Positions 45,972 to 57,330 of a stretch of DNA of 64,000 bases are shown here, in pieces. Location: assembly GCA_007922195.1 (NCBI GenBank), contig ML682005.1, forward strand, positions 23,022,514 to 23,086,513, written 5' to 3'. The stretch is from Podocnemis expansa. Its lineage: Eukaryota > Chordata > Testudines > Podocnemididae. A program made the position numbers and the translations under genes. Under the pieces are notes generated by a model. That model saw only the letters and a program-made list of their open reading frames with translations. It searched no databases and was not told where the DNA came from. How positions within the stretch are numbered: the first letter of the stretch is position 1; each line of letters starts with the position of its first letter.

Positions 45972-46657
45972 CAGGGCCGTCCCGGGGCCCCGCACGGCTG
46001 CACCGCTGTCCTTCCCCCATCCTGGGGACCGGGCAAGCAGCCAAAAGGGCGGCTGGTGCAGCGCTACTGGTCCACCCCTCCCCACCACACGCGCTGCTCT
46101 GGGCTCCCTGCTGGAGCAGCAGGCCAGGGGACAATGATACCAGCTCTGCGCTGCCTCCCACCTCATCCCCACTGCTCCAGCAGGGAGCCCAGAGCAGCGC
46201 GTGTGCCGGGGAGGGGCAGACCGGCAGCACTGAACTGGGTGCCCTTTTGGCCACTCGCCCAGTCGCCAGCATGGGGGGACAGGGGTCTGCCCCCTGATGC
46301 CAGATGGGGGGCCCACAGAGGGCAATTTGCCCAGGCCCCTGCACCCCTTAGGATAGGGTTACCAGATGTCAGGCAAAAGGAGGACGTGTTCTCCTTCTTA
46401 CCTTCATGCCCTCCATCCAGCAGGCATTCTAAAAACATATGATTTTGTCTGGGATTTTACTTACAGGGGTTAAAGTATGCTGGATGCCCCAGAACACCCT
46501 ATTTTTAGGGGGAAGTGTTCCAGGCCCCCTAAAAACAGAAGAATATTACATAATACTACATTTTCTCCATGTGTCCTCCAATGTCCTCCTTTTCATACTT
46601 CCCTGTCCTCCTTTCCTGGCTTTGGTATCTGGTAACCCTACCTTAGGGACGGCCCTT
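45972..46657. mobile_element. hAT-type element (CAGGGCCGTCCC) nested in 45883-47057
   Basis: Begins CAGGGCCGTCCCGGGGCC and ends, after a further insertion, TTAGGGACGGCCCTT. The flanks ccagctgg and ctggccgg match 5 of 8, and the three differences are all transitions. The host text (cagaggccccatgtgg) continues on both sides. The same family is at 53480-55006. Confidence 0.7.
46354..46640. mobile_element. Innermost nested element, TAGGGTTACCAGAT family
   Basis: 287 bp with clear inverted ends TAGGGTTACCAGAT and ATCTGGTAACCCTA. The flanks ccttagga (46346-46353) and ccttaggg (46641-46648) match 7 of 8. Includes ggaggac and tcctcct pairs that would form a hairpin. Confidence 0.88.
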
Positions 46658-47249
46658 CTGGCCGGGGGGGTAGAGTTGCCCAGAGCCGCAGCAGAGGCCC
46701 CATGTGGCCCGAGCCTGGGTGTTGCCCAGAGCCAGTGCTGGTGCTGTTGGCGGCAGCGCCATGCGACCCCGGGCTGGTGGGTTCCCCAAAGCTGCAGGTG
46801 GCAGTGCCAAATGGCCCTGGCTGGGGGGTGGGGGCCTGGAGCTGGAGCTGGAACTGGCCATGCACAGTGGCTCCATGTGGCCTGGCCGGGGGGGGGGGGT
46901 CCCTGAGCCAGAGCCCCAGGCTGCGGCCCCAAACAGTGCCATGGCTCACGAATAGTCACGTTAATTTGAATATTCATGATTTTGTCATGGCAGTTTGCCA
47001 CAGCATAATTGAAAGCCTCAAGGTGTGCCGCAGTAGAGATAAGGTTGGGAACCACTCCTCACCTGCATAACATCATGGACCTACAGTCTGTTGTACAAGA
47101 CGATCCCTCGCTCTCTCAAGCCTTGGGAGACTGACCTCTCCTCACTTACAGACAGCCCCCCAACCTTAAACAGATACTCGTCAGCAACTAAAGACCTAAC
47201 ACTAGAACCATTGAAGCAGGAACATATCCTTGCAAGAAACCATGCTGCC

Positions 47250-47665
47250 AACTTTTCCCACATATTTGCACAAATGACACCATCACAGGACCTGGTAAAA
47301 CCAGCTGCTCCATCAAAGACTCAATCACCTGCTCATCCATCAGTGTGATTTATGCCATCATGTGCCAGAAATACCCCTTTGCCTTATATGTTGGACAACA
47401 GGACAATCTCTGAGCAAAAGAATAAATGGGCACAAATCTGACATCAGAAATCACAACATTTTAAAACCAGTGGGTCAGCATTTCAATCTTCCTGATTGTT
47501 CCATTGACAATTTACTAACTGCAGTACTCAGACAGATGAATACCAGATCAAGGCTTCAAAGAGAAGATGTGAAGATTGAATTTATTTGCAAATTTGATTT
47601 TATTGCTTCAGGGATTAATAGGGATTTTGGATTTTTTTTCTCATTACATCAAGTGATTTGACCTC
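47250..47665 (+). pseudogene. GIY-YIG endonuclease remnant of the interrupted Penelope-like element
   Basis: Closely parallels 41944-42387: CSSISVIYAIMCQKYPFALY, then a frameshift at VGQQDNL-stop, then SLSKRINGHKSDIRNHN and RLQREDVKIEFICKFDF. The frame is broken between the GIY and YIG halves. Confidence 0.8.
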
Positions 47666-47922
47666 ATCTTCCTCAATATCCAGTGTTTGAATCTTACCAA
47701 CGGCTTTAATTTCCAGTGTCAATGTGACCTGATCCTATGACTTACACTTCCCCGCATTTATTTCCTCCCATTCTGTAAGTTCCCCCATCTTCAAAGCATC
47801 TACAAAATGGGATTTTCTCTCATGAAAGCTCATGCAATAAGTAAATTTGTTAGTCTTTCAGTGCCACAGAACTCCTCATTTGTTTTACAGAACTAGACTA
47901 ACATGGCTGCCCCTTTGGATGA

Positions 47923-48170
47923 TGGGTGTAGACCCCAGATTGCATGAAACACATGACAGAACTCCACTGTTCATTAACAGCTTTCACCAAAGGCTTCAGA
48001 GCACAAAGCACAATTCTGGGCTTGTAATATTTCAGCTGGCTGTCAGACATAATGGTGAGCTTCATTGACTCATTAATTATCTCTCCAAGTTCTTTTTCAA
48101 AAACTTTGTCATGTCTGTCAAGTATTTCTTGAAGTTGAGGGGCTTTCATGATTGCCTTTGATTTCACTTT
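47923..48170 (-). pseudogene. Gypsy RT N-terminal remnant
   Basis: The - strand frame reads APQLQEILDRHDKVFEKELG and then KYYKPRIVLCALKPLVKAVN, the linker and RT start (PR.VPYALK.kVe) common in Ty3/Gypsy. The frame ends at the Penelope insertion. Confidence 0.8.
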
Positions 48171-48199
48171 AATTTACCTTCAGCTTCTCAAGCCAAGAT

Positions 48200-48385
48200 C
48201 TGCCAAACAATGGTGGATACATCCCTGCAATCATATACAATCCCTTTTGGACCAAATTTTCCCCAGTGTAAGTCTTAAATCCTCCAGGTTTCTTCCAGAG
48301 GAAATTCTGAAAACCTTTTGTGATGGGTAGATGGATAAATCAATGAGATGGCAGCACAAGTATCAAGCTCCATTCTTGTAGAAGG
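48200..48385 (-). pseudogene. Gypsy retropepsin protease remnant
   Basis: On the - strand: MELDTCAAISLIYPSTHHKR then FSEFPLEE. The family signature LDTGA is altered to LDTCA, and stops follow. A later piece reads LFGRSWLEKLKVN. The catalytic glycine change and frame breaks mark it as inactive. Confidence 0.75.
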
Positions 48386-48574
48386 TCCTTCAACCAAGGG
48401 TGTGATCCAGAGGCCATCTCGGACCCCATTGCAATAATACATGTATTGTTAAGTTATGATGGGTATCACTAAAGGTTGTCACTATGAATTCTCGACTTCT
48501 GTTCTTTCTTAGGTTCAGTCTTCATAGATGTCTTCAAGGATGGATGCTACTTTGTGCTGCTGGTCATTGAGCTG

Positions 48575-48660
48575 TGTGACAGGAGACAGCGATGTGTCCC
48601 TTCTTTTGGCACTTCTACAAATAACCAGGTGTGCCCAGCAATCCTCAGAGTGCAGAGTTT
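48575..48660 (-). pseudogene. Gypsy gag zinc-knuckle trace
   Basis: On the - strand the piece KCQKKGHIAVSC resembles the CCHC zinc knuckle (C..kGHia..C) of nucleocapsid. Upstream text is broken by stops. Confidence 0.5.
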
Positions 48661-49629
48661 GTACCCAATGGTCATACACATTTTTTTATATTCCCATGGT
48701 CCATGGTATCATCCATTCAGAAGATGAACTTCTTGGTTCACACTAAATTCAAAAAAATCCTTCTCTGTGGTTTCCATTGCAATGGCCATTTCCAACAGTC
48801 TTTTTGAATGTAAGCACTAGTACAGTCAGTAATTTCTTCCAGACTCGGTTATTGTGATTTTCACACAGAGCATTTCTTCATGTTTGTCTGAACTAGCAAA
48901 GCTACATAACTTTTGTGGTACTTGACTCTCTACTTTGCTGATGTCACTGATGAAAATGATTTTCATTGTGCTGCTATTGGAGAAAAATGTTTCCTACATT
49001 GTTGCGGTAATTGTGGCATATGTGGTAGTTCCAAGTATATCTAGAAATAATAGGTCACATGGCAGTCCATATGCCTTCAGGCCCATCACTTCCAGGAACG
49101 TTACAAGATTTACACTTATTGTGGAATTCACCAATACTGCCCATAAAAGTTACCCTTTTTTTTTTTTGGCTCGCCTATTAGACTTCATGTTCCTGAATTC
49201 CTTTTGTTCCACACGGAAACCTTTTTTGTTACTGTTCTTCTGTCTACATGCCAACACTGAAGACTGCAGAATTTTTCCTTTAGTTGCACTTGGGCTCCCT
49301 ATACTGGCTGTAGACTCTCAGTGCAGACTAAGCTGTTTCTCACTTGGTTTGCTTCCACATGGTCACTCAACACGGCTGCTTGCTTGCTTTCACAATGGTT
49401 TATATGCAGAAGTTCCAGGAAACAGTCAATTCTTTTGCTCTATCTTTACTTGCCTACTTTGCTCTCTCTTTCCAGCTGGCTCACACTGGCCCAACAGCAA
49501 AAGCAACAGTCTATCACTTTGTGTCTTTTGGTGAACTTCCCACCTTTTTATATGGTATTTCCTTACTATTTCTTCTTTTTCAGCAGAGGCAGCAGTGGAC
49601 ACACATGGGATAGAAATCCTGTGTCACTA

Positions 49630-49860
49630 GATATTATACTTAGATCCAGCTGAGAAGAAGTTACAGACACCAAGGGAGCTCATAGAAAGAGCTGTTGGCT
49701 GGGCTTGCATTTCGTTCAGCAGCAAGATAGAAACTAACATGAAGATGTAGCTTTGCACTGGAAAGGAAGGAGAGCTCAAACATTTAAAGGGCCAGACCAT
49801 CCCATCGGTTATAAAGGTTCATTTTAGCACTGGAATGGGATTATCTTCTTGCATACACCT
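49630..49860 (-). repeat. Gypsy 5' LTR (approximate)
   Basis: Direct repeat of 44570-44810; see there. Divergence between the two is high, which fits an old insertion. Confidence 0.7.
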
Positions 49861-49870
49861 GATCCCTCAC

Positions 49871-51961
49871 CCTGAGATCCAAATCACCTAATGTTCTCAA
49901 GAATTGTAGTGCAAAATGGTGTGGGGCAGATAGGAATACCAGATTAGGCCTTTGGAGTTTGTAGCTGATAAAGAAATCTACTCAGCAGACTGCAGACAGT
50001 CAATAAGTGCAGTGGGTCCCTGGAGCTCTTAAGCAAATCAATCACTTGAACAGGTCCAATAATCAGACTGCATTAAATGCTCCAGAAATAGCAACATGCT
50101 TCTAATCTGCCAAAGAGCAATAATTCCACAGGCAAAGTGCCTTAACGATTCGCATCCTGTGTTCTTCATCAAACCTACTCATTACAGGTATCATGTTCCA
50201 TTTTAAAATTCAAGGTCAGTAGCAAGGCTCACATATAAATCCCCAAATTACATTTTAAGTGAGTAATGGAAATAAGACCCAGGTGAAGTGCTTAGATGAA
50301 ATCTAGGTTTAGTGTCCTCTACTGTGTGCACACCTCAGACCTTCAACTTTATCAGCATTGGCTGATGGAGATGAGTGTCTGCATTGGGCTCAGCTATGAC
50401 CCTAAAGTTTGTGTAGACAGCTCACTAAACTAAGGGTTGGTCTTCCATGATACAGCTAATTCGCCACCATCAGTTTGAACTTGCTGATCAAGTGCTCAGG
50501 TCTGTGAAGATCAGGACGTTTGATAACTGAACACTACTCCTGCAACTGGGGTAGTGCTCAGTGGAAAGGAGTCCCCTCACTGACTCAGTACAGTGGACAC
50601 ACCAGGATTAAGGAGGTCAGAATGCAGATATGCAAGTTATTTTAAGTAACCTGTGTTGTAGCCAAATTCTGTAATTATTTTGGAATTTGGAGTGACAAAA
50701 TAAATTTAATAAGCTAATCAGAAGGATGAGTGTGTCAAGTTTGAATTGACAACATGTATATTAATTTTGAAACTAGGTTATAGGGGGACTCCTCCCAGAA
50801 ATGGGCATAGAAAGGTATTCACAGATTTAAGATCCTATGAAAATTCATTTATTGGTAACAGCATATAGTATATGATGGATAAAAATACAAACTGATAAAT
50901 GGCGAATGAAATACATTAATGCATTTAAAAGAGAACTATAAGCTATAAAACAGTTAAGATTTTTTTAGAAACTGTAAGATACCTTGGAATTACAATTGTT
51001 ATATGCACACTTTAAATAAAGATGAATTGAAGTATAGAGCTAACAACCCTAATGCTACTGAACTAAAATAAAATAAGAAAACCTATCTAAAGAAGGTAAG
51101 GTAGTGTGTCTGTGAAGATCTTCTTTTGAGATAGCTGAGCTCAGGTTCAGGAAAATGGAAGCTTCAAATTCTCTTCTAATCCCAGGGAGTCAAATACTTT
51201 TATTTACACATGACAGGTTCTATACCCCTCTAAAAATAAACAGAATTATCTCATTCTTCCTGGCCCAGTTATGGGTCTTGACCCAAAAGTTGTCAGGGTG
51301 TCTTTAGGGTTTTGGTTCAGGGGTTCATGTGTGTGATTGACATATTTTCCTACTAGAACATTCCTCTTTACCTTTCTCCTATTACCTATTTATAATTTTT
51401 GTGGGTTTTGTGGTGTTCTCCTGAAATGTCAAGTGTCTCGGCTGGAGTTGTTTTTCACCTGTTGGCCAATAAAAATATGATCAAAACAGCTTATCTGATG
51501 TCTTCCATCAGAGTCTGTGGGACCATTGTCACCTTTTACCTACTTCATAGCTTTATAACTATAGCATAGCAATGCTTGCAAACCTTGTTACTTTTACAAA
51601 GCTTGCAGGATTCTTGCATTACCAGCTTCTAGAAAAACTAATGCTAACCTACTTACTTATGCTAAATAAAATACTATAGAGCCATGATTTCTTAGACTTA
51701 TAAAGAAAGATATATCTGTATAAAAGGATAGAGAGTAATATATGCATGCAAGCTCAATATAAGTATAGTCAAAGACTACAGTATATATCCGTTCGACTGC
51801 TGCCAAAAAGGGCAGGCAGTGTAGACCTGCCCTAAGGGTTTAACAGCTACTTTCACCATCACCATTTCCTTTGAGTTCTCTCCGTATAGAGTGATTTATT
51901 GTCCTTCCTGCCAGCTCAGTACAACTGAGCCCTCAGCATAACATTAGTCCTATGACAGAAA
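49871..51961. other. Intergenic, no recognisable feature
   Basis: AT-rich; no gene or known repeat recognised. Confidence 0.5.
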
Positions 51962-52150
51962 TTTTCAGAGGGGTAGCCATGTTAGTCTGTGTACAGCAAA
52001 AACAATGAGAGGCCTGTGGTACCTCATAGACTAACAGATTTATTTGGGCATAAGCTTATGTGGGCTCCAACGAAGTGGGCTGGAGCCCATAAAAGCTTAG
52101 GCCCAAAGAAATCTGTTAGTCTATACAGTGCCACAGAACCCTCATTATTA
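51962..52150. repeat. Inverted pair of Penelope-like tails (palindrome)
   Basis: The left arm (52008-52069) is the tail in - orientation and the right arm (52081-52143) the tail in + orientation. They are separated by about 11 bases (acgaagtgggc). Shared arm text includes agactaacagattt and aaatctgttagtct. Confidence 0.88.
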
Positions 52151-53479
52151 GTCCTCTGGCAACCCACATTCCTGATTCTAGCCCGTGCTTAACTACAGCA
52201 CTGAGTCTGAGCTAAACTGCACCAAAGCTCAAATCCAACGCTACAGTGAGCCATGAAACTAATCCCAAGTCATAAACCTAACATTAGAATAAGAGCAAGC
52301 CAGATCTCCAAAAAGCCAATATGTCCTATGGTAAAGTCAGACCAGATAGCTACAAAAGGGTACTTAAAGGGAAGTATATCAGCCATGCAGGCAGAGGGTG
52401 GGTTGCTGTAGGGCAAACAGAGGCACCTGAGCATAATGAATAGCTATTGAAGGCTTATTAAAGCCCAACCTCGGCTAGAGTGGAGTGGGAGGAAGAGAGC
52501 GAAATAATGGTAACCCCACAGGAGGTTTGTAGCAGCAGTGGTGGAGTTTGTTATCATTGCCATGTTTTCCCAATTCAGGAGGTAGTGATTCTCCTCTGAA
52601 GAGGAGCTGTAAAGAAGCAGCCCAAGAAACAGCTTATGGGGAACGGTAATACTTCTCTGACCATCCCCACCCCCAGAGTGAGACCAGTACATCTAAAGCC
52701 CAACTGAAGGACCTGCAGAAAGAACGTTCTCTGGGGAAGCCCCAGGTGCCACAGCATGGAGTGATCAACATGCCCCTTCTCTGGGTTGTAGGGACACTAC
52801 CCAGGCCTGAAAGGAGGCCCTCCCCCCTCCGAGCACACTAACTGAGAGGCACTGGAGGGAGAAGCCAAAAAGGACTCGTTCAGAGTGGGGAGGATTTACC
52901 CCAGGCCTGTCCTGCTAGAGCGACAACTGGACTCCTGTCAAACTGAGGGGACACCTTGCCATGGTCCCTAGCTCCAGCTGTCACCTCATGACACAAGGTG
53001 TGCCAAGCTCTGATCTGGGCCTTAGCCTTAACAAACTGGACCTGCCCCCCCACACACACACACTCACTACAAACTTAATTTGAAGACTAAATTTAACTTG
53101 AACCTCAATCTGAAACCGACTCCTACAGTGAGTCAAAACCAGTTAGTTTTAGCCTTAACCAAAGTCAAAAAGCCTACCCTTACATTCAGGACAAACCAGA
53201 GTGTTAGTCCAAGCTAGGTTCTAAACTACAATATAACTTTACATCAGGCCAGAAAATTAATCCACCAGCCCAGCCTTAATTCCAGCCAGAACACTAATTC
53301 TGCATTAGGGTTGGGGCCTCTGCCTCAGCTACAAGGTCTTGGTTGAACTGAACTGGTGTACTACTAAAGTTAGCATTGGGGTGGTTTTATAATTGGGCTT
53401 AAAAGCCAGTTTCAGATTCAGGTTTGGACTCTGGCTCCATCTCTGGCTTTGTTTTAACCTAGTTTTAGGGCTCTAATCG
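52151..53479. other. Intergenic with a possible degenerate tandem array
   Basis: Around 52180-52300 and 53020-53290 the sequence is made of loosely repeated aacctaa/ttaacc/gccttaa words. No unit length can be fixed by eye. No gene. Confidence 0.3.
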
Positions 53480-55006
53480 CAGGGCCATCCCCAGGGGAGG
53501 GCGAGAGGGGCAGCCACCCAGGGCCCCGCACCACTGCCCCCCATGCCAGGGACTGGGCGAGCCAGCCAAAAGTGGCAGCCTGGTTCACAGGGCCAGCTCT
53601 ACTGTGAGGTCAGAGGAGTGGCTTGGTGTGAAAGTTGCTTAAGGCAGTAGATCAGGATTGCAACAAAGGTGAGTTATTAGGACTAACAATGAGGTGCTAA
53701 TTGTTGTTCAAACAACCTCTATGCCTCCTCTCTGAGTCAGTATCTCTGTGGGCTTCTCTCATTCATATGAAAAGGACTGAGGTCACTGGCAAGCAACCTT
53801 TGTGTTTTTTTATCAGTAGAACCAATGAAGAAAAGAAAAGACTGTGAACACCACCATTTCTGGGATATGGGGATTGCAATTATTTTTGTAAATTAGCACT
53901 TGCCTCTTTTTTTCAGTGGGTTGAGCATTCCCTTGCTTGCAACAAAAGTTATAACTTTTAGATTTTAATAAAAGCTCTTTCCAGAGATTTTTTTGACTGG
54001 TAATTAAAAAGAGAGGAGAAAAGCAAACTGTTCTAGTAGGAGCCTGTGTTACAAAGTATGGTTTTGTTTCTACAATTAGAAAGCCTAAGTAACAGAATAA
54101 AATCCAACTCAGGGATGGATCTGCTGGAAGGAGAAGGTTTAACAAGGTCCTAATCTGAAGGGGAGAGTGGATAGCCCCATTGTGTTGCTGCCTTATGCAC
54201 ACTGCCAGGGGGTCACCAGACCAAGCAGAGAGGGCTAGCACACCTCCAATCACAATATTGTGGACAATTGTGTGTTCATGGAAACTCATGCAGACTCAGG
54301 GAGCAGATGAAGAGCAGAAGTGAAAGTGGAACCCAGAGGGGCTGTTTCAGTTCCTGGGATTGGGCAGTGGAGAAGGGATCAGGACCTGGAGGGACTTGGA
54401 CAGGCTCAGCAGCAGACAGGATCTTCCAGGACCTTTCTTTCCAGCCTGGCATTGGCTCTCTTCGCCTTCCTCTGTCTCAGTACTTCTATCTCATTTCTCC
54501 ATCCAGTCGCCCCCCCCCACCCCCCCGTTTGCAAGGAGCTCCCACACACACACACACTCCAGGCTACTGCATGCAATTTTAGCGACTTGACATACTTCCT
54601 GATTTGAGACAGAAGTATGGCATGTGAGATCACCCTCTGCATGTTCCATGTAGGTGATCACAAATTAGATGTGTAGCTTTCAGAGATGCAATAGAAGCCT
54701 CAAGAGAAAGGATGAAAGCCATTAGGGATTGCCACCCTCCCCCAAACCCTCCCCCTGCAGCCATGGTTGCTTTTCAATTTTCTGGTGGTGGCCGCTTTTT
54801 TCCAGTGGAGGGTTGCCACATGGCAGAGTTCTGGAGCTAGGTCCCAAGGAAAAAAGTTTGACAATCAGTGGCTTAAGGGTGGCTGAGAAACTAGACCTCC
54901 CCTGGGCCGGCCGGCCCTGCCCCCCAGTGCTCGGCGGGGGGGGTGAGTGGGGGCCACGCAGAGGGCAATTCGCCCGGGACCCTGCACCCACCTAGGGACA
55001 GCCCTG
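53480..55006. mobile_element. hAT-type element (CAGGGCCGTCCC), probably enlarged
   Basis: Begins CAGGGCCATCCCCAGG and ends CCTAGGGACAGCCCTG. Flanks tctaatcg (53472-53479) and tctagtag (55007-55014) match 6 of 8. Only about 110 bases at the left and 120 at the right match the 45972-46657 copy. The inner part (53600-54870) could be an insertion or original content. Confidence 0.6.
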
Positions 55007-55014
55007 TCTAGTAG

Positions 55015-56915
55015 TATTCAAGATACAGGGCCTGAGTCTCCACAGTTTGCAACTTGTACAGTTATTTACATCTGTGAAAAAAAATAAAAGAAAGAAAGGG
55101 GGGGGAGGGACCCTAAATTGTCTGCTGGCATTACTCCTTTAAGGTCTGCAAGTGACTGACTACAACATTGGTCCTGTCATTCTAGTGTGCTGGCAGTTTA
55201 TGTTCCTTTTGCACTGGAGTAAACGAATCTATAAAGCAGTAGCAAATCAGGCCCAGAGATGCCATATAGAGCCAGATTTGCAGCAAGTCCATCAAAAGTA
55301 AGGAGTTGGAATTGTTCAAGTGACTGCTTGCTTTCTTCAGAGTTTAGCCATTGGGAAAGTTCTTGCCCCTCCCACCAGTTCATATCATGCTTAAACTTCA
55401 GAACTGTTTTGATTTTGGAGACAAACTTCATTAAGATTGTAAGCTCTTTGCAACAGGGATTATCTATTATTTTTAACATTGCCTTTACTTTTGCAATGGT
55501 CTTGGCTGGTCTGCAAGTACTATTTTAATAAGCAGCATAAATAATGATGCAGTATTAAGCATTCTACTTACTATGGACTGCTATGGGATAGCTTGGGTCT
55601 ATTAACTACAGTGCAAGCCCATGATCTGTCATAGTCATTCTTTGTCTTTCCAGACTGTACCCCTTTCCAGAGTCTGATTTGCCTTGAGTACCCCTAAGAT
55701 TCACTTCAATTAAAAAAACTACTTGCTTCGAAAATCAGACATAAAAATTCACGTGTCATAGGACACCGTTACTGAAAAAACTGCTTACTTTCTCATCGTT
55801 ACCACAGAATTATAAATCAATTGGAATATAAATATTGTACTTGCATTTCTGTGTATTGCATAGAGACCAATATACTGTAAACAAGTCATTCTCTGTATAC
55901 AATGTTAGTTAATAGTGACTTTGCTAGTGCTTTTTATGGCCCCTGCTGTAAAACTAGAAAGCTTTCTAGATGAGTTGATTTATCTCCTGGAAGACCTTTG
56001 CATAGCCACCAGGGGCACACATACCCCTGACTGAGAACTGCTCAGTCATGAGAATGACACATTTCCCTATTCTTAGCTGAAAACAAAGGAAGAACTAAAT
56101 TCAATTTTCATTACAAAACGAGGTTCCACATATTCCCTGCATAATAAGAAAGCCAAGAAATACCTTTTCAGTTCACTGTGGCAGCCAGCTCTCTTAATCA
56201 GTGTCAAGAAGACAACCATGGCGCTGACTCTGCAGTTGGATCTGCCCAGTGGTGACATTAATGGGACTGTGCATAGGGGTGAGGATCAGCCTGCACTGAT
56301 CAATTGCAGCCGCAAAAGGGCCTAAAAGTGAGTAGAAATGTGCCCAGTTGGAGGGCTAAAATTGCAATAGCAGTTCAAAACAAATACAGTTTGTTTTCTT
56401 TAATGAACCAGTTTATCAGTTTCCTGCTGTGCTCAGAAGGGATTACTTAACTGTGGAGATGTCACAGAGGTAACTGTGCACTAAGACTATCTGCAACATA
56501 AATTAATGCAAATTAAAAATAATGCATGAACCTATCACAGAAGCTTTTCTCTCCATGTAAAGAACCAAAGGGAGGAAAGTGCATAACACTAGGGAGGTTG
56601 ACATCTGGGAAACATCTTCAACCTGTGAAATCCACAAGTAACTGGTATTCCATGTTAAATTTGTTGTCTTGAAACAATAGCTGGGAACTGTGAAAGATTT
56701 CACAAGATAAATAGCTGCTAAATATGTAAATTGGGGGTAACATCACTCTACAATATCGCATAGCCTTGTCTCCAAAATGTTCTCCTTACGCTCTCATAAA
56801 AGTAAACGCCAGACCTAGTTTTATAGTTAGTGACTTGATCATTTAAGTGGTTTCTTTACATTTCTCTTCCAATCCTTAGCAGACAGAGTGTGTTCTGCAA
56901 ATGCTTTGAATAATA
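55015..56915. other. Intergenic, no recognisable feature
   Basis: No gene or repeat recognised. Confidence 0.5.
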
Positions 56916-56923
56916 TACTAGAT

Positions 56924-57322
56924 CAGGGCTCTCCAAACTACAGCCTGCAGACTGTATCTAGCCCAAAAAGCACTATCATCTGGCCCCCAGGGAGCTGCGG
57001 CCATGCTGGGGAGTTATCAAATCTCCTGCCCTGAGCATGCTCAGATGCACGGCTCAGGGCAGGAGCAGCCTGTCTAGGGAGTGACTCAGGACACCCTGAC
57101 AGCTCTGGCTAGGTAATGGGGAAGGGGTGGGGGGGTTGAAGAGCCAGTGGAGAAAAGCCCCAGTGGGTAGGTTGGGAGAGGGGACCAGAGGTTTGGGGAG
57201 CTGGCAGCCATGTTGGGGAAGGAGGCTGAGGAGCCAGCAGGCAGCTGAGTCAGGGGTCTGGCCCATTAGTAATCAAGTAAAAGCAGATTTGGCCCTTGGG
57301 TGAAAAGGTTTGCAGACCCCTG
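56924..57322. mobile_element. hAT-type element (CAGGGCTCTCCAAAC)
   Basis: 399 bp, begins CAGGGCTCTCCAAAC and ends GGTTTGCAGACCCCTG. The flanks tactagat (56916-56923) and tattagat (57323-57330) match 7 of 8. Related to 12522-12731. Confidence 0.85.
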
Positions 57323-57330
57323 TATTAGAT

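Larger units (their letters stand above)
45883..47057. mobile_element. hAT-type element (CAGTGGTTCCCAAC) inside the Penelope-like element
   Basis: Begins CAGTGGTTCCCAACTGG and ends GGTTGGGAACCACTC. The flanks ctctacag and ctcacctg match 5 of 8. The strongest support is that Penelope coding text stops and resumes at its edges. Same family as 2417-2621. Most of its length comes from another insertion (45972-46657) and a GC-rich interior (46660-46940). Confidence 0.8.
45620..47922 (+). mobile_element. Penelope-like element inserted in the Gypsy RT, itself interrupted
   Basis: The + strand coding text begins around 45750 with VKKQIDRARWVPQSQLL and RTPLVITYNPQVRPLQ. It resumes after a 1.2-kb hAT insertion with DDPSLSQALG and the GIY-YIG part (47340-47400, SIDN..RLQREDVKIEFICKF later). 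The tail ends at about 47922 with aactagactaacatggctgc. The left junction is uncertain by some 50 bases. Confidence 0.85.
44440..49870 (-). mobile_element. Ty3/Gypsy LTR retrotransposon, - strand, degenerate and split
   Basis: Read on the - strand, from high to low coordinates, the order is 5' LTR (about 49.8 kb), gag zinc-knuckle trace (48.6 kb), protease (48.3 kb), RT start (48.1 kb), a Penelope-like insertion, RT end (45.5 kb), RNase H (45.0-45.3 kb) and 3' LTR (44.7 kb). Part of the RT palm and all of the integrase are missing. Outer edges are approximate. Confidence 0.8.

Noticed and set aside
45783..46442. 219-codon + strand frame
   Set aside because: Crosses three nested elements and starts in Penelope coding text; a composition artefact.
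48935..49534. 199-codon + strand frame with hydrophobic stretches
   Set aside because: Runs antisense to the Gypsy 5' region; no signal of a membrane protein family that I know, no splice or promoter context.
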